Source: Antilocapra americana
Taxonomy: Eukaryota > Chordata > Mammalia > Artiodactyla > Antilocapridae
Length of the DNA: 64,000 nt
Assembly (NCBI GenBank): GCA_007570785.1
Contig: ML664161.1
Span: 6,483,191-6,547,190, forward strand
Reading direction: 5' to 3'
Below the pieces are notes generated by a model. The model was given only the letters and a program-made list of their open reading frames with translations. It was not told the origin of the DNA and did not search any database. Numbering within the stretch: the stretch's first letter is position 1; the number at the start of each line of letters is the position of its first letter. Made by a program: the position numbers and the translations under genes. Shown here in pieces: positions 21,670-32,160 of this stretch.

Positions 21670-21874
21670 GACCCTGAAAAGACCCTGATGCTGGGGAAGA
21701 TTGAAGGCAGGGGGAGAAGGGGATGACAGAGGACTAGACAGTTGGATGGCATCACCAACTCACACGGACGTGAGTTTGAGCAAACTCTGGGAGATGGTGA
21801 AGGACAGGGAAGCCTGGCAGGCTGCAGTTCATGGGGTCACAGAGTTGGACACGACTGAGCAACTGAACAACAAC
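21670..21874 (+). mobile_element. BovB (RTE) LINE 3' end
   Basis: GACCCTGATGCTGGGGAAGATTGAAGGCAGG through TTGGACACGACTGAGCAACTGAAC is the BovB 3' terminus, the region encoding the last residues of the reverse-transcriptase ORF. ATTCTGAAAA at 21660-21669 and 21875-21884 is a perfect 10-bp duplication. A 12-bp tandem duplication (CCCTGAAAAGAC) sits at its 5' edge. Confidence 0.92.
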
Positions 21875-21884
21875 ATTCTGAAAA

Positions 21885-22403
21885 TTTCATGCCAAAATTC
21901 ATCTGTACACTGCAGAGGGACCTCAGGCTTGGACTTGGTGCCCTGTTTCACCCAGCCTTGCCTCTTCAAGATCTTAAATGCTTCCTGGTACCTCCTTCAC
22001 AGTCACCTGCATGTCACCTGGACCATAGTAACTTGACGGTTTTCTTCAAGCATTTACTTCCATCCCTTAAATCTGTTTTAAAAAGAACAGTTTCAAATGG
22101 AAAACCAGTATCATCTGCTATGATACAGGGAATGGTATTGAGAATGAAAACTAAACAATGTTATTAAATTCTAGCTAAATTTTATCACCCAACTAAGCCT
22201 CTGTCTTTATGCTCGATATCTCTATTGAGCATTAGCACATGTTAATCTGCATTTTTTTCTTGCAATTGTTGGAAGGACTTAAAGAGAATCTGAAAGGAAA
22301 GGACTCTCACTTCTTGGTTCAAGGCTGTGGAGTCCTCAGCCTGTGAACCACCGAAATCACCCCATTCTAATCTACACCCAACACTTCAGAAACCGCTATA
22401 CTA
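21885..22403. other. Unassigned intergenic sequence
   Basis: No recognisable element. Confidence 0.4.
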
Positions 22404-22460
22404 AAGGCTACAGTCCATGGGGTCACAAAGAGCCAGACACGACTGAAGCAATTTAGCATG
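22404..22460 (+). mobile_element. Short Bov-tA/BovB-type 3' fragment
   Basis: AGGCTACAGTCCATGGGGTCACAAAGAGCCAGACACGACTGAAGCAATTTAGCA is the 3' segment shared by BovA SINEs and BovB. At about 55 bp it cannot be assigned to one or the other. Confidence 0.8.
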
Positions 22461-22921
22461 CATATACATGCTAAGGACAGAAAAACACAAGGCTGCGTTT
22501 GTCTGTGGTTGTTGGTTTTTTTTGCCTTCTTCCCTTGCTTGAGTTTAGGGACCTCATCTACACCAGCACCAGGCATGCACAGGGATTGCTCAGACACAGC
22601 TTGTAGGAGAGCGAGCAAATGCTTCTGGCTGTCATCTCTTCTTACTTACTCCTTCCCTTTCGCTTCCCTAGAAGCATTCCAAAGAGGTGATATTCAGAAT
22701 AAAGCTACACAGAAACCTCTTAGAGATGACATGATATTCATTCAGTCATTTAGTTCAATGACATGATCCTCCTTGCAAAATGTTCCATTCTCTCACCAAC
22801 GAGGTAGCCTCCACGGCTCAGGCAATAACTCTGAGAAAAAAAAATTGTATGTATTGCTCATTTCATGGATGGACTTGTTCAAGGTCCAAAGAGATAAAAG
22901 AAGTCAGCCAAGATCACATAC

Positions 22922-23241
22922 TTCCCTGATAGCTTCCCTGATAGCTCAGTTGGTAAAGAATCCGCCTGCAATGCAGGAGACCCCAGTTCTATCCCTGGGT
23001 TGGGAAGATCCCCTGGAAAAGGGATAGGCTACCCACTCCAGTATTCCTGGGCTTCTCTTGTGGCTCAGCTGATAAAGAATCCACCTGCAATGTGGGAGAC
23101 TTGGGTTCAATCCTTGGGTTGGGAAGATCCCATGGAGAAGGGAAAGGCTACCCACTCCACTATTCTGGCCTAGAGAATTCCATGGGCTGTATAGTCCGTG
23201 GGGTCACAAAGATTCAGACACAACTGAGCAACTTTCACTTT
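22922..23241 (+). mobile_element. Bov-tA SINE with two tandem tRNA-like heads
   Basis: Two complete head modules (TTCCCTGATAGCTCAGTTGG... and GCTTCTCTTGTGGCTCAGCTG...), each with its GTTC(T/A)ATCC B-box region, precede one BovA body. CAAGATCACATAC at 22909-22921 and 23242-23254 is a perfect 13-bp duplication around the dimer. CTTCCCTGATAG is tandemly duplicated at the 5' tip (22,921-22,944). Confidence 0.94.
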
Positions 23242-23254
23242 CAAGATCACATAC

Positions 23255-24170
23255 AGGGGTACTGGATTTAAAACTCCAGACAGACCTCCAACTTAAACTT
23301 TTGAGTCACACAGTAGGATAAGCCAAAGTCACAGCTCCCACATGCAAACTCCAGCAAAGCTGTGCTACCTGCCAATATCACAGTTAAGCATTATGGCCCT
23401 CAAACACTTTGTGAAAGTCATGGCAACCTATTAGCTCATCCCGAAGTTCTTATTTTTATTTGGTTTTATGAAGCCCTATCTGCACAGAGCTTACAAATCA
23501 AAAGGAAAAACCTCACGTGTGCTTTCTGAACATTTTGTAGGATGCTCGTCTCTCCGATGCTCTGTATTTCTTGGCCCTTTAGTCTCGAACACTGGGTTCA
23601 TTGTATTACACAGCCGTGTTGACAAATGCTATGCACCAAAGGAGAAAAGCACTGGAGCTATCATCTGCTTTCTATCCCAGTAGCTTCCTCATCAATCTTT
23701 TCCTGTGATGACCAGAGGATGGAAGATACATTTGAAGCAACACAGAATTCTGTGAACATTACCCATTCTCCAAAGGCATTTTTTTTAAATCACAAAACAG
23801 GAAGTTCCAAGCCATTGAAACTCGCCAGTATATTTGCTTGAAAGTCTTCTGGAACAACAAAACAGTACATGCCTACCCAGGCGAGCAGACTATTATAAAA
23901 GCAGATGTTTTGCTCACTTCCACATCAGAGAAACACATTGTCAATTTAGTTAACATCCTCTGGTCATTTGAACAGGCTTCTCAGGAAGTCGGCAATGATA
24001 TAACTCAAGCACAATATGATCCTTATATCCCCATTGATCTCATACTCATACATCTGAGCAGAAGATAGATGTGAGTGTGTGTGTTAAATGAATTAGAAAG
24101 AAGAAAAATGCCAGTAGTTGAGCTGCTCACCACTCTCACTCAAATGTCAACCCGCAGGAGTGGGATTCAA
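23255..24170. other. Unassigned intergenic sequence
   Basis: No recognisable repeat or exon. Frames of 70-76 codons at 23.5-24.1 kb have no motifs. Confidence 0.35.
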
Positions 24171-24212
24171 GAAAAAAAAAAAAGGTGCTTGGGGCGGGGT
24201 GGGGGCGGGGGG
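24169..24212. repeat. A-run joined to a G-quadruplex-type G-run
   Basis: A pure A run (to 24,183) is followed seven bases later by four G tracts with mostly single-base loops (24,191-24,212: GGGGCGGGGTGGGGGCGGGGGG). The flanks are ordinary sequence. Confidence 0.9.
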
Positions 24213-24770
24213 CATCCTCGTCCATGGATTGCATTCCTGCCAAGGGTTCGGCACTGTCTATTCCCAACAGCAAGAACAGAATAAATCACCCACACACTCA
24301 GCCTGTGTAGAAGATAGTCCCCAGCCAGTGTTGGGGGCCTGCATCTGCCTTTTCCAGTGATCTGGTCTCACCGTGTCTGGGGCCAAGGCTCAGGAAGAAA
24401 CATTAAGGTTGAAATCAAGATGGAGGGGCAAAAAGAAAAGGAAGCAACAGAGTAAGACAAAGGGAAGAAACAAGGAAAGATGGGAAAATGAAAAGAGGCA
24501 GGAAACAGTTGTGGCCCTGGACAAAAAGGGGTTGAGGAAAATGTGGCCAGATGAGCAAGTAACAATCTTGTTGCTGGTCGGAGAGCCACCACACAGAGTA
24601 GGATCGCTTGGAATGCCCACACGGCACCTCCAGCCACAGGGAGGGGACGCAGGTGTAAGAACGCAGGACACTCAAGCACTCCTGGAGAAGAGGAGTAGTC
24701 ACTGCCCAAACTGATGCAGGTCCTCCCAGAACAGACTTCAGTCATTAACCTAAGTATTCCCCAGGCTCCA
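24213..24770. other. Unassigned intergenic sequence
   Basis: A purine-rich plus strand (24,400-24,540) produces overlapping frames on both strands. No homology recognised. Confidence 0.35.
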
Positions 24771-24810
24771 CAACACACACACACACATACACACACACAC
24801 ACACACACAC
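24771..24810. repeat. (CA)n microsatellite
   Basis: About 19 CA units with one T interruption (ACACATACAC). Confidence 0.97.
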
Positions 24811-25654
24811 CCTACCTTTGCTGGCAACGAAGATAAGCTTATTAGTGTTAATAAGACAGTTTTTGTCCCTTATTTACAGAGTTTTTGAGGTCATGCTCCT
24901 GTAAGTTTTTTTAAGCTAATATATTCATATAAGAGCATAGCAAATAAGCTCATCAAAGTCACTATTAGGCCCACAACCCCTGTTTCACTAACCTAGACTT
25001 TTGTTTAAGTAGTTAAAAGCTCCAAATTGACGATGCTAACCAAGCCTCGATGGTACAGGGTAAAGGAGAACAAACCATGCCGGGCAGCAGGGCCCTGCTT
25101 CCAGGCAACCCTTTTCTCTCTCCAAGACATCAGTGCCACCCAAGTAGCACCAGGCGTGCAAGGCAGCCCTGACATCAGTGGGATTTGAACAAAGGGCCAA
25201 AGGGTCTCTTTTTTAAACGTCTGCTTGGGGCCTTGCAAACTCAGAATTTAACCTTATGCTACTGGGGTAATGTTCATTCGGGAGTACTTAAGCTTAAATT
25301 ACTCTTAAATCACTCCTCTGTGCTAGACACACCCAACTCTTGGCAGGGAACCAGAATCAGGATGCACCGCCCAGGACCCACTGTTCGAACCTGAAACTTG
25401 AAAGGCCTTGAAATCCGAAAAGCAAACACAGCCTCTCGATCAACTTTTTCAACTCATCTGCTTCCTCTATCTCCAGCACACTGTTTTTCTGTTTGAGGAT
25501 TTCCAAGTAGAAGTCAGAAGTGAAATGCTGGCCCAAGACAGACTGAAGGGAGGCCCAAAGTGCTCTTGGGGCTGCAGTAAGCACTAAGGAGGACACAGAA
25601 GGAGACGACCAATCAGATCAGCCCACGTGGGCTCACAGGAAATGGCCTTCGGAA
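24811..25654. other. Unassigned intergenic sequence
   Basis: No recognisable repeat or exon. Confidence 0.4.
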
Positions 25655-26215
25655 TGGGCAAGAGCATCCCATCTGGGCCAGGCTGCAGCTCTGCCATTTG
25701 CAAATGGTGTAAGTTTGAGAATATGATTTAACCGCTGTGCCTGTTTTCTCATCTATGCTGTGCTGTGTGGTACTGTGCTTAGTCACTCAGTCGTGTCTGA
25801 CTCTTTGTGACCCCATAACTGCAGCCTGACAGGCTTCTCTGTCCTTGGGGATTCTCTAGGCAAGAATACTGGAATGGGTTGCCATGCCCTCCTCCAGGGG
25901 ATCTTCCCAAACCAGAGATCGAACCCAGGTATCCGACATTGCAGGCAGATTCTTTACCTTCTAAGCCACCAGGGAAGCCCAAGAATACTGAAGAGGGTAG
26001 CCTATCCCTTCCCCAGGAATCTTCCCGGCCCAGGAATCAAACCAGGGTCCCCTGCATTGCAGGTGGATTCTTTACCAGCTGAGCTACCAGGGAAGCCCTT
26101 TCTCATCTATAAGATGAGGATAATAGCAATGCCTAGCTCACAGGGTTATTGTGAGAATTAAGTGAGTTCATATATGTAAGAGGCTTAGGACACTGCCTAT
26201 TAGCTTAGATTATTA
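25655..26215 (+). mobile_element. MIR SINE split by a Bov-tA dimer
   Basis: The left part (to 25,756) has CAGCTCTGCCATTTGCAAATGG and TTAACCGCTGTGCCTGTTTTCTCATCTAT. The right part (from 26,099) has TTTCTCATCTATAAGATGAGG...ATAGCAATGCC...TTATTGTGAGAATTAAGTGAG. Together they make a near-complete MIR whose 3' half was separated by the SINE insertion. Confidence 0.9.
25757..26098 (-). mobile_element. Bov-tA SINE dimer inserted in a MIR
   Basis: Inverted body GTCACTCAGTCGTGTCTGACTC, then two inverted tRNA-like heads ending AAGCCACCAGGGAAGCCC (about 25,980) and GAGCTACCAGGGAAGCCC (about 26,098). TTTCTCATCTAT at 25745-25756 and 26099-26110 is a perfect 12-bp duplication of MIR sequence, giving the order of insertion. 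Confidence 0.95.
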
Positions 26216-26489
26216 ATATTTTTACTATTATTATTTTTACCATAAGTATTCTTAGTTTACAAAACCATGGATTACTCCCTCTTGCCTATGAAAGAAATAC
26301 ATACTTCCTGATGTGGCAGTCAAGGTTTGAACCATCTGCCTACAACCTACTTGCAGAGCCTCATCTTCCACTACTACCTACCAGGTGCCATATTTTAAAA
26401 CAAAAGAAATGCTTTATCATTACCCGGACATAGCTCACAATTCCTAGACTCACCTCATACAATTTTCTCTGCATCACCTCCTGCCACAT
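26216..26489. other. Unassigned AT-rich sequence
   Basis: No recognisable element. Confidence 0.4.
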
Positions 26490-26665
26490 TTCTTTATTTA
26501 TTAAAGTATAATTGATGTATAATGTTAGATAAATATAGGTGTATTGTATAGTGATTCACAATTTTAAAGGTTATGCTTCATTCATAGTTGTTATAAAATA
26601 TTTGCTATATTCCCCATGTTGTACAATATATCCTTATATCTTAGATCCAGCTTTCAGATCATTTC
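26490..26665 (-). mobile_element. L1 3'-UTR fragment, inverted
   Basis: TTTATTTATTAAAGTATAATTGATGTATAATGTTAG and TTGTACAATATATCC are the antisense of the artiodactyl L1 3' end. The left end begins in a T-rich stretch, as expected for an inverted A tail. Confidence 0.75.
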
Positions 26666-26799
26666 TCAAATACTACACATACTTTTAGCCTGAATGGCCA
26701 AACATTCATCAAAAATATAAAGCTCAATATGTCTAGTTAGTTCTGTAGTTTCTCATTTGACATGGTCACCAAGTTCTCTATGATCTAGGTCACCCTCCT

Positions 26800-27440
26800 C
26801 TTCACGTACTTCAGTCATCAATGTCCTTCTTCAAAAATAGCAACCAACACTGTGTGCAATGCTCTGGATATGCTTTAATCCACAGTATAAATGGTTGGAT
26901 CATTTTCTTGATTAATTTATTCCTTTATCACACCCTAATATAATGCCATCTTCTTAGGAGTCATATGATGTTACCTCATGATACACAGTTTCTGTTCAAC
27001 TAGACATTCTTCACTTGAATCTACTGTCAAGACTTCCCATAATTACACCATTGACTTTTTTTTAAACCTAAATTAACAATTTTACATTTATGTATACTGA
27101 ATGGCACCTTGCAGGCCACAGGGCAGACTTCCAATTGACAAAATAATTTGGAACACACTTTGTTTATCCTTTGCATTGACTGTATCTCCCAGTGAAGTCA
27201 TCTGAAAAGCATTCTCTCTGTGTCATGGACAGCAATGTGAAATAATATAGGAACAAGGACAGGTTATTGCAGCCATCAACTACAGAGTCTCCCCAGCTTG
27301 ACAGATCCACAGACCTTGAGATAATGGTTATTGTATCAGCTGTCTAACCCAGCCTGCTTTCATGACCTTATTCACAAACATATAATGAAGCTTTATGAAA
27401 TGTTTTTTTGAAAGCAAGGTTTTCAGTGTCTATACCATTC
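26800..27440 (-). mobile_element. Ancient L3/CR1 LINE fragment
   Basis: The landmarks run in the antisense order of the old CR1-like L3 family: ACAATTTTACATTTATGTATACTGAATGGCACC (family: ACTTTACATTTATCCCTATTAAATTTCATC), TCATCTGAAAAGC, AACAAGGACAGGTTATTGC and CTGCTTTCATGACCTTATTC...AATGAAGCTTTATGAAATG...GCAAGG. Heavily diverged, so the edges are uncertain. This is one of the oldest elements in the window. Confidence 0.6.
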
Positions 27441-28074
27441 CTCTAGCAAGAATCTTTTTTTTAAGGTTAGGGTTATTTTGCTGTGACAAATACATGTGAC
27501 TCCCAAAAGTTGCTACTGTTTTTTAACATTCCAAAACAATGCCTAGATACATTTTTCATGGAATATAAAAAAGAAATATGAGACCAATAGAAAAGGTTCA
27601 CAATTCAATGATTAAAACAAAGTCCAGAAACCCCAAACAGAATAGGATATTTATTCTATGGAATCTAAGTGTCAGATGAACTTCTGAATACAATGCCGCC
27701 ACTTCTGAGCAGTCTATAGCTGCCAAATAGGAGAATATACCTCCTAGAAACCTTAGACTTTTGAAGGTTCTTAATCCTACCCCTCGCTGACCTCACAGAT
27801 TGTATCAGACAAGCCAAGCAGCAGGCTTGAAGACTCAAGATCTCTTCTAGTCTCTCGATATTTTTAGATAATCCTCAATCACAATTCCAGATCCCTCTCT
27901 CGAGAATTCTATCCACTAAGAAAGGCATTTCCCTACTCCTACCCTGATTCAGAGCAAATATGGACCATCTCTGAAGACAGCAAATAATCTTTGGTGACCA
28001 GACTTAGCCTAATATTCCAGATTGTGATCTGTTCATTTCTGAAAAGACTTTGGTAACTAGTCTCCCAAAACATT
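27441..28074. other. Unassigned intergenic sequence
   Basis: No recognisable element. Confidence 0.4.
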
Positions 28075-28840
28075 TCCCGCAGGCACCATGAGGCCATATA
28101 TTCATGCCTTTGTTTAGCCCCTCCCCTTAAATCTAGGGTAGTCACATGACTTGTGTTGGCCAATAGGAAACAGCAGAAATGACATCGCTTGACTTCAATG
28201 CTAGGTCATAAAAAGTCCTACATCTTGAGATGCTTATCCAGCAATCCAATCACTGTGCTGTGAGAAGATCAAGCCATATTCGAACACTCCAGTCAAGAGC
28301 CACAGCCATAAGTTAAAGATGTCAGGCAGAGAAAGACAAATACTATATGATATTATCTACATGTGGAATTTTAAAACTACGAAAAACTAGTGGATATAAC
28401 AAAAAAGAAGCAGATTCATAGATATATAGAGAGCAAACTAGTGGTTACCAGTGGAGAGAGGGAAAGGGGAAGAGGCAATACAGGGACAGGAGGGGAAGAA
28501 AGGGTTATTATGGGATTATATGAAATCATCTGTGTGAATCTTTTGAAAATTGTACAGCACTATAGAATTTAAAGAATTTTTCATTCAGAAGACAAAAAAA
28601 AGAGCCACAGTTGAGCCCAACAGCCAGAAGCAGGAGTCATTTGATTGAGCCATCCTGAATGTCAAGTTCATCAGTCTCCTAATGACTGCGGGCCCAGCCA
28701 ACATCCGACTGCAACCATGTGAGACCCCAAACAAGAACCACCTACTACTCCATTACTACTCAGAACTGAAAGAAATAATTATAAAAACTTGTTTTAAGCC
28801 ACCAATTTTGTGACTGATTTGTTATACAAATAAAATGAGA
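28075..28840 (+). mobile_element. MLT1-type MaLR solitary LTR, split by an L1
   Basis: The left part (to 28,315) carries GTCACATGACTTGTGTTGGCCAATAGG...CAGCAGAAATGACATC. The right part (from 28,601) carries TGAGCCCAACAGCC and the 3' end ...AACTTGTTTTAAGCCACCAATTTTGTGACTGATTTGTTATAC. Both are typical of MLT1 LTRs. I see no internal retroviral region, so this looks like a solitary LTR. It has no coding capacity. Confidence 0.85.
28316..28600 (+). mobile_element. 5'-truncated L1 inserted in the MLT1 LTR
   Basis: AGAGAAAGACAAATACTATATGATATTA and TGGTTACCAGTGGAGAGAGG are L1 3'-end landmarks; an AAAAAAA tail ends at 28,600. AGAGCCACAG at 28306-28315 and 28601-28610 is the duplicated target inside the LTR. 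Confidence 0.92.
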
Positions 28841-29119
28841 CCCAACGTTGAGTCTGTGGATACCAGAATCTACTTTATTCAAGGCCTGGAAATGCCAAAG
28901 ATGACCCTGGGGTCTCAAGGACTTAAAACCAGCATGCCTCCAGCCTCAGATACTGAAGGTCTTTGACTGACTCCAAACTCTTAAATAAAGATCAACCAGA
29001 ACTGACTCTCTGGTACTGTGTCCTAGAGACTGTTGGAGAATATCACACAACAGCAAAATCTTACTTAACTGCAAATATATTCAACTGGAATTTCAATAAA
29101 TCATAAATTTATTTTATAT

Positions 29120-29175
29120 GACCTTTACATTTTATTTTTTTTTCTTTTTTTAAAAAAGACGACCTTTACATTTTA
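29120..29175 (-). mobile_element. Tail-only retro-insertion with 15-bp target-site duplication
   Basis: GACCTTTACATTTTA occurs at 29120-29134 and again at 29161-29175. Between them is only 26 bp: a T-rich stretch (T9-C-T7), six A and GAC. Read from the minus strand this is a poly(A) tail with almost nothing attached, which looks like an extreme 5' truncation of a reverse-transcribed RNA. Confidence 0.75.
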
Positions 29176-29439
29176 AAAGTTTGAAGTAATTTGTTTCTCT
29201 AACTTTTAGGATCATAATTGGATTAGAGGAGCCACTCTTCAAATTTAAAAAAATCAATAGATGTTTACAATTATGATCTCATAAAATATTTCAAATGCCG
29301 ATTCATTTGAAATTATTCCATACAGAGTGCAAGGTAATGGTATGCAATTGGAATCAAAGGAAACATAGCCATTGGCACAAGCATAACCCATGGCACATGA
29401 AGGACAGGTTTTAAACAAGTAGCAAATGATTACAATTTC

Positions 29440-29560
29440 CACATAGAGTTCAGTAATAAAGAAGCAATAGCAGGGTAGAGGAAACTCTGATCAAGGAAGT
29501 TCTCTCCAGAGAAGAAATATTTAATCTGACACCTGAAGGATCAGAAAAGAACTACGCCGA
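29440..29560 (-). mobile_element. L2-like fragment
   Basis: AGGAAGTTCTCTCCAGAGAAGAAATATTTAATCTGACACCTGAAGGATCAG follows the antisense L2 text (GGAAGGCTTCCTGGAGGAGGTGACACCTGAGCTGAG...). Short and diverged. Confidence 0.5.
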
Positions 29561-30124
29561 AGGATAGTTAAAACTCTCATGTAATAGATAATTATAGTGA
29601 ACTGTATTTCTTTCCATGGCAGCCAATGATCTCGGAGCACTGAGAAGTCTTCTATTGGTATCTGGACTCATTTCTGAAATGTCAAACCCTACTCCCACCT
29701 AAGTACGTGTCATCTCTCATTCTTATGCTTTGTCTTATTCCTCAAGACTCCCCTAGTGTGGACTTAATAGTTTAGCTATCACTCTGCACAAAGCCTTCAT
29801 GCACACATTCTCCTCACTTCATCCCCAGCAGCCCTCCTGCACGTAACAGACAGTGCCCACCCCCTGCAGGCATGCACCATGACCCCGAGGAGGAGCACTC
29901 TGCCTCAAATCCCACCTGAGTCTCAAATCTTATCTGTTCCTCAAGAAACAGGAACCTGACATCTTACAAGAATTCATTTATTTACTAGTTTAAAATATTC
30001 TCGGCAATTATTTTTAAGTGATAGAGGGATTCTGATCACGTCAGTTAGATTCAAAAGGCAATGGAGGGCTGACACATCTGCTTCAGCACAAATCAATGCC
30101 TCACTGACACAAAGTCCAGGTCCC
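29561..30124. other. Unassigned intergenic sequence
   Basis: No recognisable element. Confidence 0.4.
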
Positions 30125-30570
30125 CTGGCGTGGCTGACATGGTTAGTTGCCTCCTAACACTCACTCCATTCCTCTCCTTCTGCACCACATGGGTGGGATT
30201 AACATCTGTGGCAGAGTCAGCTGGCCGACCATCAAAGGCTCATGCTCCCTTCCACACTGTGGCATGCATGCTGGGGAGCAGATGCCCAGCCAAGGACCAC
30301 ATTTCACATCTCTCCTGACCTAAGAGGGGCCATGTGACTAGCTCTCACCAATGGGATGTGAACAGAAGTGATGCGTGTCACTTCCGAGCTAACACAGTTA
30401 AGAAGCAGTAACTTTGGGAGCTCAGTCTGGAAGATGCACAAATTCTAAGACACTAAGAGCTCTGAATAACCTCTTGGAGGTGAACCAATCGTTAAGATTA
30501 GGAACATTTACCCCGGTCTATAACATGACTGAGAAATAAATGTTTGTTTTATGAAGCCAGAGAGAATTTG
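30125..30570 (+). mobile_element. Old LTR-like element (MaLR/ERVL class, uncertain)
   Basis: GGCCATGTGACTAGCTCTCACCAATGGGATGTGAACAGAAGTGATG with CACTTCCGAGC downstream, and ACTGAGAAATAAATGTTTG...ATGAAGCCA at the 3' end, resemble mammalian MaLR-class LTRs. The subfamily and ends were not resolved. No coding region is associated. Confidence 0.5.
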
Positions 30571-31205
30571 GAATTTATATGCTTTAGCAGCTGGCTTTCC
30601 TATATTAATATAACATCCTTCCAAGCTCCAGGGATGGGCTCTGATTTGGTTCAGGGATGGGCGTGTATCCCAGGTCTGAGTCAAACAGTGCATAGTGTTC
30701 CTCAGCCACAGAAGTTTCTTCACAGTCTGACACAGTCCCGAAGTAAGTCCAATTAAAGGAAAGGTTATGATTTTTTTCAAAGTTTTAGAGAAAAGAAGCC
30801 TTCTTTATCCTTCTGAATATGAATAAGAAAGCATCAGTCTATCAATAAAGCCAACATACAAAAGAAAGAAGAACAAAATGAAAATATAGAGCCAGAGAGT
30901 TAATCAAACTTTGCAAATTAATCAAAACATAATCTACAAATATGCTTTAAAATGTCATAGCTGATAAATTTCTTTCATTTTAAAGCCACTTTAAATTTGT
31001 TTCTCTTTATTAACCACTAGTATCTTCTAGACATAGTTGACTGTACACAAAATTCCCACAGTTTATGAAAAAGAAATAATTAAAAACCAATTACATTATT
31101 AACTATAATTCAGAGTTCACCAAACACATAAAAGATATGTAATATGGTACACTTAGGATATATAACTGGTACATCAATAAACATTAATCAACATTCATAA
31201 ATAAT
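30571..31205. other. Unassigned AT-rich intergenic sequence
   Basis: No recognisable element. Confidence 0.4.
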
Positions 31206-31480
31206 TATATCTATATCAGTCAGAATAAGCTAATTTATGCTGTTGTAACAAATAACCCACCAGATCTCATTGACTTATAACAAAAATGCACTCCTTGCTA
31301 ATATTATGCTATGTGCCTTATTCTGGATCAACTGTGATACAGTTCCACCTTCCAGGACCTAACCTGCTAAGATAGCCTCTATCTAGAACATTTCTGCTCT
31401 AATGAACAAGAAAAAAGGTAAAACATGGTGAACCACATGCTGAATCTTAAAAAATTTCTGTCTGTTCACATGTATTGGTC
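31206..31480 (+). mobile_element. Ancient mammalian interspersed repeat, family unresolved
   Basis: TCAGTCAGAATAAGCTAATTTATGCTGTTGTAACAAATAACC followed by AGATCTCATTGACTTATAAC and TAGCCTCTATCTAGAACATTTC is a text I recognise from a common mammalian (probably LTR-derived) repeat, but I cannot name the family with confidence. Confidence 0.5.
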
Positions 31481-32029
31481 AGAACAGGCTTGGAGTCACA
31501 GGATAGAGAAGTATAACTCTCCCCTAGAAAGAGGCAATGAATATTTACTTTGAATGATATTCAAATATTTTATTCAAAAACTTACCCAAATATTGTATGT
31601 GAACAGTGCCTGAAGTTGATAAGCCATACATTACCTATTAAAGGAATAAAGACTCTAAAGAAAATTCAGAACGCAACCTTTCATTCACTGGCCCACATAT
31701 CAGAATCTGACAGTATGTTCATCCATGATTGAAAGAAAACAGACTATCAGTGAATAATTACTGAAAGTCTTTTCTACAACACAGTCTTTTACTATTTTAA
31801 AATTTTGATGACTACTACTGAGGTGCTGGTCAATAGAGGGCAGAAGCAAAAAGAAAATCAGTATCTTAAAATAGAATTTGAGGAGAAACCTATGCACAAG
31901 AATATGTCTATCTCTGCACTATTCTGATATTTGATTTTACTATTGGGGCCTCTCATCTATTAAGGTAGGTGGTGGTAGCAGTTTTACAGAGGAAATAGGA
32001 CTGGAAAGGAGGATTTTACTGCGGATTTC
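31481..32029. other. Unassigned intergenic sequence
   Basis: No recognisable element. Confidence 0.4.
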
Positions 32030-32160
32030 AGCGTGCCAGGCATAACACAAATACAATCATGTAAGACAGCACCCCTATGAGGTAGGTGGTCTCACCTCTG
32101 TCTTACAGACGTGGAGTCAATGTCCAAGGCTACAGAGCTACGCTGAACCCCCAGACCTAC
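32030..32160 (-). mobile_element. MIR SINE, inverted
   Basis: GTGCCAGGCATAACAC, CCCTATGAGGTAGGTGGT, TTACAGACGTGGAGTC and AAGGCTACAGAGCTA follow the antisense of the MIR 3' half and core. Confidence 0.75.
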
